Source: Pseudoalteromonas piscicida (GTDB lineage Bacteria; Pseudomonadota; Gammaproteobacteria; Enterobacterales; Alteromonadaceae). From it: a stretch of 64,000 nt of DNA. This document shows, one piece after another, positions 47,480 to 56,365 of the stretch. The notes under the pieces are model-generated. The model worked only from the letters and a program-made list of their open reading frames with translations, did not search any database and was not told where the DNA came from. Each line of letters begins with the position of its first letter. The stretch's first letter is position 1. The stretch covers positions 1-64,000 of the forward strand of contig NZ_NKHF01000055.1 in assembly GCF_002744175.1 (NCBI RefSeq). Direction: 5' to 3'. Position numbers and translations under genes: made by a program.

Positions 47480-47812
47480 ATGAGCGTAGAAACGGCCTAT
47501 ATTAAGAGTGGGCGTAATACCATTATTCATAAAGAAAAGAAGCTAGATCTTGTGATTGTCAATGGTGAAGCCCACCCAAAAATCAAGGTGACGGCAACTG
47601 GTTTGGTGCCTTTTAAGGAAGAGTTACCTAAAAATCGCAGAGAAGCCAAAGAGCGCTACCTTGAAGTGGTTCACGTTTCAAGTATTGATGTTTTTGGTGA
47701 GGTAAAGCGTTTGCTGTTTATCCAAGCCTTGGATGGTCGTGAATATAAGGTTGATTACAGTAAGATAGGAACTAAGCTATTCGTCCGAATACATCAAGAA
47801 AGTTATTTATAA
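47480..47812 (+). CDS. Hypothetical protein (110 aa)
   Basis: A small, basic soluble protein with no known domain. It has two beta-rich halves separated by a charged stretch (KNRREAKERYLEVVH). It is 22 nt after the DUF2982-like gene and 15 nt before the PKD lipoprotein gene, suggesting one operon. No signal peptide. Function unknown. Confidence 0.6.
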   Translation: MSVETAYIKSGRNTIIHKEKKLDLVIVNGEAHPKIKVTATGLVPFKEELPKNRREAKERYLEVVHVSSIDVFGEVKRLLFIQALDGREYKVDYSKIGTKLFVRIHQESYL

Positions 47813-47827
47813 CTAAAAAGGATTAGT

Positions 47828-49510
47828 ATGAATGCGTTGAAGGTTGGCGGGGCGCTACTAACACTGATCTTAGCCGGGTGTGGCGGAGGGTCTAGCAGCG
47901 AGCCAAATCAAATTAGTGTATCTGTCAATGCTGGCGAGGATCAGTCGGTGGTAGAGAAGGCCGAAGTGACCTTAAATGCCTTGGGATCTCCTGCAGGTGG
48001 TACGTTTAATTGGCAAGTGATCTCTGGCACGACGGTTGAAGAATTTCCAATCACAGAGCAGCAAGCTACCTTTGTCGCGCCAGATATAAAAGCCAAGGTG
48101 GACTTAGTGATTCAAGTGGACTACGTCGCACCTGGTGGCAGTGTTGCGAGTGATAGGGTCACAGTCAGCATAGAGTCTAATAACCAACTTCCAATTCCTA
48201 AAATAACGCAAACTGCACCGGAAACATTACCTGCGAGATACAAAGACACGATCACCCTCAGTGGCGCAGAGTCATCTGATCAGGACGAAAATGGCCAAAT
48301 AGTTGCCTATCAGTGGCAGCAGGTTAGTGGTCCAGCAACCGTTCAAGCTGATAGTTTAACTAGTACAACGCTTTCGTTTGTACACCCTTTACTAGATACC
48401 TCACAAGATTCCGTTTGGCAACTTACTGTAACCGACGATGAGGGAGGGCAAGCAAGCATTGAATTCCCTGTGAGATTGTTAGCCAATACGGAAGTGGTCA
48501 TAGCAAATGCTGGAAGCGATCAGCAAGTACAAGAATATGATCAAGTAACATTAGATGGTTCGAACAGCGATTCCGTCTCTGGCCAAAAGCAATGCCTATG
48601 GCGACAAGTCACGACGGGCACTCAAGTTTCACTGAGCTCGACAACAAACTGCACCACGACCTTTACGGCGTTAGATCAAAATATTCTAGCAGAGGTTGAA
48701 TTTGAGTTGACTGTCACAGACACTCAAAATCGCTCAGCGACGGACACGGTACTGATTGATATTCAGAAAAAGCCATTGGGTAAACTAAATGATAGTGGTC
48801 AAGCTACCTGCTATGATAATACGTCTGCCATTACGTGTAGTGAGACCCAATTTAGTGGTCAAGATGCCCAACGTGGTCGCGATAACTTTGCTGCGCAAGT
48901 TGCAAAAGAGGGAAGCGGTAGCGTTGGCTTCGACTTTACCAAGCTCGACCGTTTTGCCGATGAGCTGCCAGACGATGCAACGGATTTTGCTTGTGTCCGA
49001 GATAACGTGACTGGGCTTATCTGGGAAGTGAAAGAAGCGACGGCGGGCATTTTACCTAATACGTCAATACGCAATGCTCAAAATAGCTACAGCTGGGCGC
49101 TTGAAATTGACGGCACTTTTGCTGAAGGGAGTGTACAAGCCGCGGCAAACACGACGTGTCCGCAAGATAGTCATTGTGGCATTCAGGCATTAATCGATGA
49201 AGTGAATAATCCCGCCATTGGCGAGCAAAGCTATTGTGGTGGTAACAACTGGCGCTTACCCACCTATATGGAATTACTTGGCTTGTTGCATTATGGTAGC
49301 ACAAGCTCCACTATGCTTGACGAAGCATTATTTCCTAACCTACCAAGTTCAACTATTTTAGGACATCGTTATTATTGGACTACACAGTCAAGCTTAGATG
49401 GTAATGGCGGTACGCTTAGGAGAGCCTACGTACTGGACATGGATACTGGCAATGACCTTGCATTCGAAAAGTCTAGCAGTGCGTTTGTTCGGTTGGTGAG
49501 AAACCAATAA
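47828..49510 (+). CDS. Lipoprotein with PKD/Ig-like repeats and a C-terminal DUF1566 domain
   Basis: A 560-residue surface lipoprotein. The lipobox is LILAGC (Cys at about 18), followed by a GGGSSS linker. Three Ig/PKD-like domains (about 30-315) carry repeated patterns such as NAGEDQSVVEKAEVTLNA and NAGSDQQVQEYDQVTLDGS. The C-terminal part has DNVTGLIWEVKE, NNWRLPTYMELLGLL, YYWTTQSS and SSAFVRLVRNQ, the DUF1566 (Lcl) pattern. The next gene encodes a free-standing DUF1566 protein. A role in cell-surface binding is inferred only. Confidence 0.85.
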   Translation: MNALKVGGALLTLILAGCGGGSSSEPNQISVSVNAGEDQSVVEKAEVTLNALGSPAGGTFNWQVISGTTVEEFPITEQQATFVAPDIKAKVDLVIQVDYVAPGGSVASDRVTVSIESNNQLPIPKITQTAPETLPARYKDTITLSGAESSDQDENGQIVAYQWQQVSGPATVQADSLTSTTLSFVHPLLDTSQDSVWQLTVTDDEGGQASIEFPVRLLANTEVVIANAGSDQQVQEYDQVTLDGSNSDSVSGQKQCLWRQVTTGTQVSLSSTTNCTTTFTALDQNILAEVEFELTVTDTQNRSATDTVLIDIQKKPLGKLNDSGQATCYDNTSAITCSETQFSGQDAQRGRDNFAAQVAKEGSGSVGFDFTKLDRFADELPDDATDFACVRDNVTGLIWEVKEATAGILPNTSIRNAQNSYSWALEIDGTFAEGSVQAAANTTCPQDSHCGIQALIDEVNNPAIGEQSYCGGNNWRLPTYMELLGLLHYGSTSSTMLDEALFPNLPSSTILGHRYYWTTQSSLDGNGGTLRRAYVLDMDTGNDLAFEKSSSAFVRLVRNQ

Positions 49511-49521
49511 GGAGAGGGAAT

Positions 49522-50025
49522 ATGAAACTAATTACAGGAATATTGCTTACTTTGATCTTTGCCTCTATTTGCCAAGCTCAGACTTGCGTTGATACAGGGA
49601 TTAGTACCAGCCGTTTCACTGTCAATGCGGATGGTACAGTATTAGATAGTGAAACGGGATTGATGTGGCAGCGCTGTAATTATGGGCAAAGCTATAATAG
49701 CAGTTCGCAAAGTTGTGAAGACAATGCGCAGCAGTTAACCTGGTCGCAAGCACTGACGGTGGCGCAGCAAGACAACTTTGCAGGCTATACAGATTGGCAG
49801 CTACCCAACGTGAAAGAGCTCGCTAGTATTGTTTTTCATCAATGTGTTACACCTGCGATTGATATCAACGTATTTCCAACCACTAAAAGTAATAACTACT
49901 GGTCTGCGACGACCTATGGTAGCCAACCAGAATTTGCTTGGGTGTACCAGTTTGCTGATGGGAAAAATAACCCTACAGTTAAAACAGCCGACGCTTTTGT
50001 TCGTCTTGTGAGATACTATCAATAA
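49522..50025 (+). CDS. Exported DUF1566 (Lcl C-terminal type) domain protein
   Basis: A 167-residue protein with signal peptide (GILLTLIFASICQA) and a complete DUF1566 domain: DSETGLMWQRC, DWQLPNVKELASIV, NNYWSATTYG and ADAFVRLVRYYQ. It lies 11 nt after the PKD lipoprotein and matches its C-terminal domain, so the two may be products of a domain duplication. Four cysteines suggest disulfides. The last five codons, including the stop, form one arm of a hairpin. Confidence 0.88.
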   Translation: MKLITGILLTLIFASICQAQTCVDTGISTSRFTVNADGTVLDSETGLMWQRCNYGQSYNSSSQSCEDNAQQLTWSQALTVAQQDNFAGYTDWQLPNVKELASIVFHQCVTPAIDINVFPTTKSNNYWSATTYGSQPEFAWVYQFADGKNNPTVKTADAFVRLVRYYQ

Positions 50026-50045
50026 GCATTTTATTGATAGTATCT
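50011..50045 (+). terminator. Perfect 15-bp hairpin overlapping the DUF1566 stop codon
   Basis: AGATACTATCAATAA at 50011-50025 (last codons and stop) pairs perfectly with TTATTGATAGTATCT at 50031-50045 across a 5-nt loop. A short TT follows, so it is a weak terminator or an mRNA-stabilising end. Confidence 0.65.
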
Positions 50046-50180
50046 TTGGCAGCTAAAAACGCTAAGTAAGACCTGCTTCGTTATTTCCATCCGTCTAAAA
50101 TCACTTTGGGATTGTTTGATCTTTTGGTACTCTCCGAAAGCGTCCCTATCGTTATTCTTACTTTGCACACAGGAGGCTTT

Positions 50181-50951
50181 ATGAATAGATTACTTAGCGT
50201 GATAGCCTTGTCTTGTGCCTTAATGAGCACCTCTGTTAATGCAAAAAATAAATGCGATGTTGAGCTTGGTCACGGCCTGATTATTACCGACAACGAAATT
50301 CGTATCGTCGATGATGGTCAGACTCGGATCCAAATAAATAACGATAGCCAGCTTTTTATTCTAGGTCGTTGGATAGAGTTAGACCCTGAGGGAGAAGCCG
50401 TGGTGCGAGAGTATTCATTGGGGATCCGAGATACCGTTCCTGAGTTGGTTAACTTAGCGACAGATGGAGTAAACTTGGGACTAAGCGCGATTGAGCAGGT
50501 TGTTGAGGGGATGTCGGACAAAGAACCTGAAGTACTTAAAACTCAACTTCAGTACGTTGAACGTGCACTTATGGATAAGTTTAAGCGTGGTGACGATTTC
50601 TTTTTCATTGCCCCTCAGTCGTTATCAAAAATTGATGATTTCTTTACCAAAGAGATCAGTCAGAAGATCCACTCTGCCGTACATGGCTCACTGGGGTCTA
50701 TTTTGGTGTCGTTAGGTGATGCTTTTAAATCCCGTGAAGGCAATATAGAAGATCGCATTAACGACATGGGACAACGGATGGAGATAATCTCAAAAGAGAT
50801 AGATAAGTCTCTGCAAAAGAAAGCCCACCAGCTAGAGGAAAAAGCCGAAGAGTATTGTGAGTGCTTAAATTCTTTGGATAAAACAGAAGAAAAGCTACAA
50901 CGTATTGTGCCACAGCTAGTTGCTTACGACCTAGTGCAGATCCGTTCATAA
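50181..50951 (+). CDS. Exported YggN-like (DUF2884) protein
   Basis: The 256-residue product starts MNRLLSVIALSCALMSTSVNA, a clear signal peptide; ATG 50181 follows AGGAGG. The frame opens at 50106 without a better site. The mature protein has early KCDVELGHG and later LGDAFKSREGNIEDRINDMGQRME, a helical coiled region, and a terminal two-Cys YCECL. Overall plan resembles YggN of E. coli. Function unknown. It overlaps the convergent amidohydrolase gene by 6 nt. Confidence 0.7.
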   Translation: MNRLLSVIALSCALMSTSVNAKNKCDVELGHGLIITDNEIRIVDDGQTRIQINNDSQLFILGRWIELDPEGEAVVREYSLGIRDTVPELVNLATDGVNLGLSAIEQVVEGMSDKEPEVLKTQLQYVERALMDKFKRGDDFFFIAPQSLSKIDDFFTKEISQKIHSAVHGSLGSILVSLGDAFKSREGNIEDRINDMGQRMEIISKEIDKSLQKKAHQLEEKAEEYCECLNSLDKTEEKLQRIVPQLVAYDLVQIRS

Positions 50952-51779
50952 GCCGTAACAGCGCTTGGCATTTTCTCGGCTGAGTTTGTGCCAAGTCGAT
51001 GAATTGCCAATTACATTAAAGTAATCTTGCCACACTTGCCAATAGCTTTTTTGCATCAGCGACACTGGATAATTTGAGCCAAGCATCAAGCTTTCTTCAC
51101 CCGCATGCTCGATAAGATGATGTAGCCAAGTCGCTAAAGGCAGTGGATTGGCTAACATTTCCAGACCTGAGCATTTGATCATAACATTATCGAGTAAACT
51201 AATACGCTTTAAGACATCCTTAGCCATGTGCTCATTGTCAATAAACCCTGCATGGTTAAAGACCAAGGTTAGCTGATTATGTTGCTCAGCAAGTGTTAGT
51301 AGCCGCTCAATTTCCCCATCATGTTGAAACGCTAGCTGCGCTTCAAAATGAAGTGCTTGCTTGGCGAGATAAGTGAGATTTTCACCTAGCCAAGGTGTGT
51401 GCAATCGTTGGCTGTCGTTGCCTTCGGTAATATCCCTAATAGCCACTAAGCTTGGATGTATTAAGTTATCGATTGCCTGCCTAAATTGCGCCGGTGGTGC
51501 ATCGATTGGAGCATAGCCTACGGCTTTATATGGGAAAGGAGCGAGCGTTTGAGCAAGCCAATGTAGCTCATTCACAGGGTGCTGATTATCGAAGCCTGCT
51601 TCAACATGGATGAGTGCCTCTAATGCAAACTGCGGATGTGGGGGAATACTTGCAAGGTGGTGGCTTTGCCTGATTTTATCGAGGTTTTGCCAAGCTGGTG
51701 GATGATGCTTGAGCCAAGAATATTGACCTGTCGCTAAATCAAAAAAATGTAAGTGACTATCAATAATCTTTAGGCTCAT
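50946..51779 (-). CDS. Amidohydrolase family (metal-dependent TIM-barrel) protein
   Basis: A 277-residue hydrolase starting MSLKIIDSHLHFFD, the HxH metal motif of amidohydrolase-2 enzymes. Later FNHAGF has the conserved His, and MLGSNYPVSLM is the C-terminal metal-region variant (usually GSDxP). Similar proteins include L-fuconolactonase/rhamnono-lactonase type sugar lactonases. With an adjacent SDR dehydrogenase, sugar oxidation is plausible (dehydrogenase then lactonase), but no sugar transporter is nearby. Start at 51779 has AAAGGA at a good distance; 51785 is also open. Confidence 0.8.
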   Translation of the reverse strand: MSLKIIDSHLHFFDLATGQYSWLKHHPPAWQNLDKIRQSHHLASIPPHPQFALEALIHVEAGFDNQHPVNELHWLAQTLAPFPYKAVGYAPIDAPPAQFRQAIDNLIHPSLVAIRDITEGNDSQRLHTPWLGENLTYLAKQALHFEAQLAFQHDGEIERLLTLAEQHNQLTLVFNHAGFIDNEHMAKDVLKRISLLDNVMIKCSGLEMLANPLPLATWLHHLIEHAGEESLMLGSNYPVSLMQKSYWQVWQDYFNVIGNSSTWHKLSRENAKRCYGL

Positions 51780-51791
51780 TGGCATATTCCT

Positions 51792-52523
51792 TTACTGAGC
51801 AGTATATCCGCCGTCGATACTTTGCAAGCTACCAGTAATAAAGCCTGCTTCTTCACTTAATAAAAAAGCGACCAGCGCAGCAACTTCTTGTGGTTGCCCT
51901 AAACGGCCTATCGGTTGTAATGCCGCTTCTTCAGCAACCACTTCAGCTTTATTGGCACCACTGCGTTGGCAGTAGCTATCAATGGCTTGATGAAACAAAG
52001 GCGTTTCTATGGTGCCAGGGCATACTGCGTTGGCGCGAATATTAAATTTGGCGTAATCCAGAGCCGTTGTTTTGGCCATGGAAGCAAGTGCAGTCTTACT
52101 GAGGTTATAAGCAAAAGAGCTTGTTTTGCCAATCAGCGCTTGGTCAGAAGACATCAACACTATACTACCTGTACCTTGTGCTTTCATACTAGGGAGTACA
52201 GCTTGGATCGCTGCATAGGCGCCTTTTACATTTAATGCAAAAAGTGCATCTAAGGTGGCTTCGTCGGTTTCTTCAATGGTGGCGCTGAGGTGCTTACCAG
52301 CATTTGAAACTAGCGCGTCAACTCGGCCTGCTTCTGCCACTATTTCAGCGATAACCGATTTAACTTCAGAGACTTGACTGACATCACAATGGCGATAAAT
52401 ACCTTGCTCGCTTGGTTGAATGTCGAGGTTGTAAACGGTGTAATGTTGCGATAGCAGCTTACTGACAATGGCCTCGCCAATGCCAAAGCTGCCACCAGTT
52501 ACGATGGCAACTTTTTTCATCAT
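51792..52523 (-). CDS. Short-chain dehydrogenase/reductase (SDR) family protein
   Basis: A 243-residue NAD(P)-dependent oxidoreductase. The Rossmann motif is VTGGSFGIGEA, with NAG in LVSNAGKHL, catalytic Ser in SIVLMSSDQA, and Tyr-xxx-Lys in FAYNLSKTAL, followed by ANAVCPGTIETPL. Its start overlaps the slyD stop by one base, and the amidohydrolase follows after 12 nt. Substrate unknown; sugar or alcohol oxidation is suggested by the partner gene. Confidence 0.9.
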   Translation of the reverse strand: MMKKVAIVTGGSFGIGEAIVSKLLSQHYTVYNLDIQPSEQGIYRHCDVSQVSEVKSVIAEIVAEAGRVDALVSNAGKHLSATIEETDEATLDALFALNVKGAYAAIQAVLPSMKAQGTGSIVLMSSDQALIGKTSSFAYNLSKTALASMAKTTALDYAKFNIRANAVCPGTIETPLFHQAIDSYCQRSGANKAEVVAEEAALQPIGRLGQPQEVAALVAFLLSEEAGFITGSLQSIDGGYTAQ

Positions 52524-53011
52524 TAGTGTCCGCAGCCGCCTTCAGCGTGAACGTGACCGTGTGAAATTTCTTCAGCGGTTGCTTCGCGTACTGAAAGGAT
52601 CTCAACATCGAAAGTCAGTGTTTTACCTGCAAACGGGTGGTTCAAGTCGCAATCTGCGTTGAAGCGACCAACTTTTACCACTTTAACTTGGTGGCGACCT
52701 TGGTTTGAATCAACAATGGCAGTCATTCCTGGTTTCCAGACTTTGCTGTCGCCAAGGCCTTGTAAGTGCTTGATTGGAATGCGTTGCACTAAGCCTTCTT
52801 GATACTCGCCATATGCCTGATCGGGCGTTAAGGTTACCGTGAAACTATCGCCACCCGTTTTACCTTCTAGTTCGCTTTCAAGACCAGGAAGCATGCCTTC
52901 AGTACCGTGCAGATAGTTTAGTGGCTCGCCATTCTTGCTTGATTCGATTTGGGTGTCACCTTCGTGAAGTGTGTAGTGAAACTCTACCACTGTGTTCTTT
53001 GCAATTTGCAT
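52523..53011 (-). CDS. slyD: FKBP-type peptidyl-prolyl isomerase SlyD
   Basis: This cytoplasmic prolyl isomerase and metallochaperone has the FKBP start VEFHYTLHEGD, PLNYLHGTEGMLPGLE, VTLTPDQAYGEY and an IF domain (about 75-125). It ends in a His/Cys-rich tail, SHGHVHAEGGCGH, which binds Ni2+ or other metals; it is shorter than the E. coli tail. Length of 162. The stop TAA shares its last base with the ATG of the SDR gene. Confidence 0.94.
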   Translation of the reverse strand: MQIAKNTVVEFHYTLHEGDTQIESSKNGEPLNYLHGTEGMLPGLESELEGKTGGDSFTVTLTPDQAYGEYQEGLVQRIPIKHLQGLGDSKVWKPGMTAIVDSNQGRHQVKVVKVGRFNADCDLNHPFAGKTLTFDVEILSVREATAEEISHGHVHAEGGCGH

Positions 53012-53113
53012 AAGTAAACCTTAAATAACTAGTCTTAGGCAATGCGTCGTCGCACTAGCCTGTAAAGGCTGTAGTTTACGTGAGTGCACTTCTTTGACGC
53101 AAGTTTATCGGGG

Positions 53114-54609
53114 CTAATTTGGTGTTTCATCTTGTCCTGGCTTGCCATGGCGCAATAGGGACTGAATTGCTTCAATGCTCGATACGGGCTGTTTACGAAG
53201 TGCAGGGGAGTTAGGGGCACTTGCTTTGGGAGCTGGCAGTAGCACCATTAGTACTTTACCGGGCTTCAATAAGCTTTGAGCAGTAATGGAATTCCAGTTT
53301 AAAAGGTCTTTGACGGCTACCCCATAATGACGGCTGATAGTCCACAAGGAGTCGCCTTGTTTTATGGTGTGGTGATGTTCAACCTGAGGAAGTGGTTTAA
53401 CTTTTATCTCTTCAATGTAGGGGCTGATCTCATAATCCACTAGCAAATCGAGCTGACCTTTGTTTTCTGAAATCATTAGCTTTTCTCCCACCCTAATGAA
53501 ATCAGATTCTTTATTGTTTAGTGCCTTAAGCGCTTTAACGCTCATACCAGCATTCAAAGCGATCCGATACAGTGTATCGTTCGGTTTTACGGTGTATCCT
53601 TGGCTGAAATGTTCTCTGAAGAAAGCGCTTTTGAGCAGCGTTTTTTCCGAAAGTGGCAATAAAATTTTATGAGGGCCATTAGGAGAACTGCGGTGTTTTA
53701 AAAAGCCCGGGTTTAATGCGTAGAGTTGACGTTTGTTGATACCGCTTAGCTTTGCGAGCTGATTCACATCAAATTGCTGACCAATATCAAGTACCGACGT
53801 GGTTGCTTTATTGGCGAGACTTGGAATAGTAAAGCCTTTTGGTGCGGTTTTGAGCAAATGGCTGAGTGCTAGCAGTTTTGGCACATAATCAGCGGTTTCT
53901 TTGGGTAATTTTAGATGCCAAAAGTGAGTGGACTTTCCAGCCTTTTTGTTTCTGGCAATGGCTTTTTTAACGCGTCCTTCGCCACTGTTATACGCAGCAA
54001 TCGCATGTAACCAGTCGCCTTGAAAACGTTGGTGTAAATATAGTAGGTAATCCAGCGCAGCATCAGTGGATGCTAAAACATCTTGGCGACCGTCGTACCA
54101 TTCATCTTTTTTTACGCCAAAGTGATAGGCGGTTGCATCAACAAGTTGCCAAACGCCCACGGCATTTTGCTGCGATTTAGCGTTTGGCCTAAAGTCGCTT
54201 TCGACAAAGGGGAGTAAGGCAATTTCCATAGGTAGACCTTTACGCTCTACCTTTTTAACCACATGGTAAAAATAAGGCGCTGCCCGGCGATTGACCACAT
54301 TGAGATAATGCGGTTGAGACAGATACCAGTTAATACGTTTATCTAGCCTTGGATGGGAAGCCGTATTAAAACTGAGCTTTGTGCGAACATGTTGCCACAG
54401 GTCGTCCTCTTTCATGGGGGCTTTGACCGTTTGAGCTGCGGTGTTTTTCGCTTTTGGTAACGGAGCTGGAGCAGCGGGCTTTTCGATGGGCACAGTCGTA
54501 AGAGAGACAAAATTGCTTGTCTGCTCACCTGTGGACTGCTACTGCTTTTACAGCCAACGAGAAGTGCTAACAGCATTAACCCACTCAGCTGTATTAATAC
54601 TCTGTTCAT
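53114..54609 (-). CDS. mltD: Membrane-bound lytic transglycosylase D (MltD), with an apparent frameshift in the N-terminus
   Basis: MltD cleaves peptidoglycan glycan strands. The main frame (54493 down to 53114) has the SLT domain (EIALLPFVESDFRP, catalytic Glu; AIAAYNSGEGRVKKAI) and LysM repeats (YTVKPNDTLYRIALNAG, HTIKQGDSLWTISRHYG). The lipoprotein signal, MNRVLIQLSGLMLLALLVGC from 54609, lies in another frame. Without a one-base change near 54533-54540, translation of the signal frame ends at 54412. If one base is restored there, the protein continues as SSSSSTGEQTSNFV into the main frame. No typical slippery site is seen. Either a sequencing/assembly error or a natural loss of the export signal is possible. 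Confidence 0.88.
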
Positions 54610-54636
54610 CCTTTAACTATACCGAGAGGTTAGATT

Positions 54637-55617
54637 TTATTCAAAGTTTGTTTGTTGCTGAAAGTGATGCCATTGCATGATAGCCCGTTGCTGCATTTGT
54701 TTGTCGGGATATAGCGTCGCCAGCTTTATCGCTACTTGTTGTGGATCTTGTAGTGGCAGCAAAGAAAAAAACTGAGCTGGCACGGCGAGCATGTCAGGCT
54801 TATAGGGTTTGTCGCTTGCAGGTAAAACCCAGTCTAATGAATAGCGAGAAAAGTGCCGAATGGCTTGTTGCCATTTGGGCCAATGCGCAAGATGCGCAAG
54901 CGGAACTTGGTCGACGCTGTAACCTGCAATGAGGCCTTTTACGTCAGGTAGATACAGGCTAAGGTCGTTACCGCTAAAGCCAACCAGTGGTGCTAGCTCT
55001 ACGTTGATCTCTCCAAGGTTTAGTGTCGCTGAGTTTTGGGTGATCGTGCTGCTGGCTGGAGCCAACGTCGCGAGTTGCTTCCAAGTCGCTATTCGTGCTT
55101 TGGCGAGCGCTAATTTTTCTTGCCAAACAGGTTGTTGCGCTTCGTCGAGAGAGGCGATACGTTGCTGACTAAGCTCAGTGCTTTGCTCAAACAGTGCCAA
55201 TTGTGCTTGATAAGCTTGCTTTAATGCATCACTAGAGATGGGGATGGGAGTTATCCACTTTAACTCAGGGTAGGCGTGTTTGAGTAGGACAACACTGGTA
55301 TCTTGTTTGATATCAGCATGTAGCGACACAGCATAGCAAAGGGGCACGGTGAGCCGCTGTTTAAGTTCAGCGATCAACGCTTCTGTGGTAACGAGATCGC
55401 CGTGTATCGAAGCCAACAATGCGCAATGCTTGCCAATCACCACAGCTTGATTTGGTTGCAGGGTTTGACGCTTGCCTTGAATAAAATAAACTGCATCGTT
55501 TACTTTATGAAACTGATGAGAAGCGGCGGCAATGCTATGAAAGCTTGCCACCAGCATGATGGCTGACCAAATAAGCAGAGTACAGGATAAAAAAGACTTG
55601 CTGCTACGTGTCGACAT
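54637..55617 (-). CDS. Exported metallo-beta-lactamase-fold protein lacking the metal motif
   Basis: A 326-residue exported protein (signal peptide SCTLLIWSAIMLVASFHSIAAA). The segment VNDAVYFIQG..QAVVIGKHCALLASIHGDL..LIAELKQRLTVPLCYAVSLHADI follows the N-terminal beta-alpha-beta pattern of metallo-beta-lactamase-fold hydrolases. The expected HxHxDH is replaced by SLHADIKQD, so the metal site appears lost. The rest (VELAPLVGFSGNDLSLYLPDVKGLIAGYSV) resembles the second half of the fold. Its start overlaps the zapA stop. Probably non-catalytic or with a new activity; inference only. Confidence 0.65.
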   Translation of the reverse strand: MSTRSSKSFLSCTLLIWSAIMLVASFHSIAAASHQFHKVNDAVYFIQGKRQTLQPNQAVVIGKHCALLASIHGDLVTTEALIAELKQRLTVPLCYAVSLHADIKQDTSVVLLKHAYPELKWITPIPISSDALKQAYQAQLALFEQSTELSQQRIASLDEAQQPVWQEKLALAKARIATWKQLATLAPASSTITQNSATLNLGEINVELAPLVGFSGNDLSLYLPDVKGLIAGYSVDQVPLAHLAHWPKWQQAIRHFSRYSLDWVLPASDKPYKPDMLAVPAQFFSLLPLQDPQQVAIKLATLYPDKQMQQRAIMQWHHFQQQTNFE

Positions 55618-55901
55618 TATTCGCCCGATGATTGCGTTAATTTGTCGATGAGTGTGGAAACCATATTGGCGTCTTGTTGCTGTTGTGCTTCCAGTGCTTG
55701 TAAGTCATGACAAAGATGAAGTGCGGCGAGTAGAAGTGCATTATGGTCGTTGCGAACAGTGGAACGTTTACGCATTTCTTCTACGCGGCGATCTAAAAGC
55801 GCTACGGCGTTGTGTAGCGCTTCTTCTTGGTCTGGCGCACATGCAAATTGATGTGACTTACCAAGTAACGTCACTGTTACTTGGTTATTCTGCTCAGACA
55901 T
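55617..55901 (-). CDS. zapA: Cell division protein ZapA
   Basis: ZapA cross-links FtsZ filaments at midcell. The 94-residue protein has an N-terminal beta part (VTVTLLGKSHQFACAPDQEEAL) and a C-terminal coiled coil (LLLAALHLCHDLQALEAQQQQ) typical of ZapA. The start overlaps the upstream gene by one base and the stop overlaps the next gene by one base. The gap usually holding the 6S RNA gene after zapA in gammaproteobacteria is absent here; another gene follows directly. Confidence 0.93.
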   Translation of the reverse strand: MSEQNNQVTVTLLGKSHQFACAPDQEEALHNAVALLDRRVEEMRKRSTVRNDHNALLLAALHLCHDLQALEAQQQQDANMVSTLIDKLTQSSGE

Positions 55902-56128
55902 TAGCTAGCCTGTTGTGTTTGCAACTTATCAAGTAGGCCAGACAAGGATGAACTAAACTCTTTTTGCTTTTCTTCGCTCTCTAGCATTTCTAGCTGTAAA
56001 GTTTCATTTTCATCGATGAGTTTTTGATTTTGTTCTTTCAGTGCCGAAACTTCCGATTTTAGCTGGTTATTTTGGCTCAAAAGTTGGTCAATCAACTGGT
56101 CGAGTTTCTGGAGATCTTGGTTATTCAT
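55901..56128 (-). CDS. Small coiled-coil protein, TIGR02449 type (ZapB-like)
   Basis: A 75-residue coiled coil starting MNNQDLQKLDQLIDQLLSQN, with heptad leucines through LLDKLQ. Its place directly upstream of zapA and its shape fit the TIGR02449 family, a presumed cell division accessory. The frame opens from 56173; the ATG at 56128 gives the usual length. Its stop TAA overlaps the zapA ATG by one base. Confidence 0.8.
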   Translation of the reverse strand: MNNQDLQKLDQLIDQLLSQNNQLKSEVSALKEQNQKLIDENETLQLEMLESEEKQKEFSSSLSGLLDKLQTQQAS

Positions 56129-56365
56129 AAATGCGCTCATATGACTGTGATTTGTCATGCAAATGTAAAACAAAGCGGCTAAGGATGCTAGTGTTTACGC
56201 GACTTTATACTGATTTTTCTTAACTTTTAAGAGATAATAAGGATATTGGAATATTTTGTTCAGAAGTGATTCAGTCTAAAGTTAAAAATTGATGAATTAC
56301 TGTTCACTATTAATACAGCTTGGCAATGGCTGAATTACTATCACTCTTTCTTGCAAGGCAGGTTT

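Noticed and set aside
53035..53220. 61-aa minus-strand frame overlapping the end of mltD
   Set aside because: It overlaps the LysM gene in another frame and has no features of its own.
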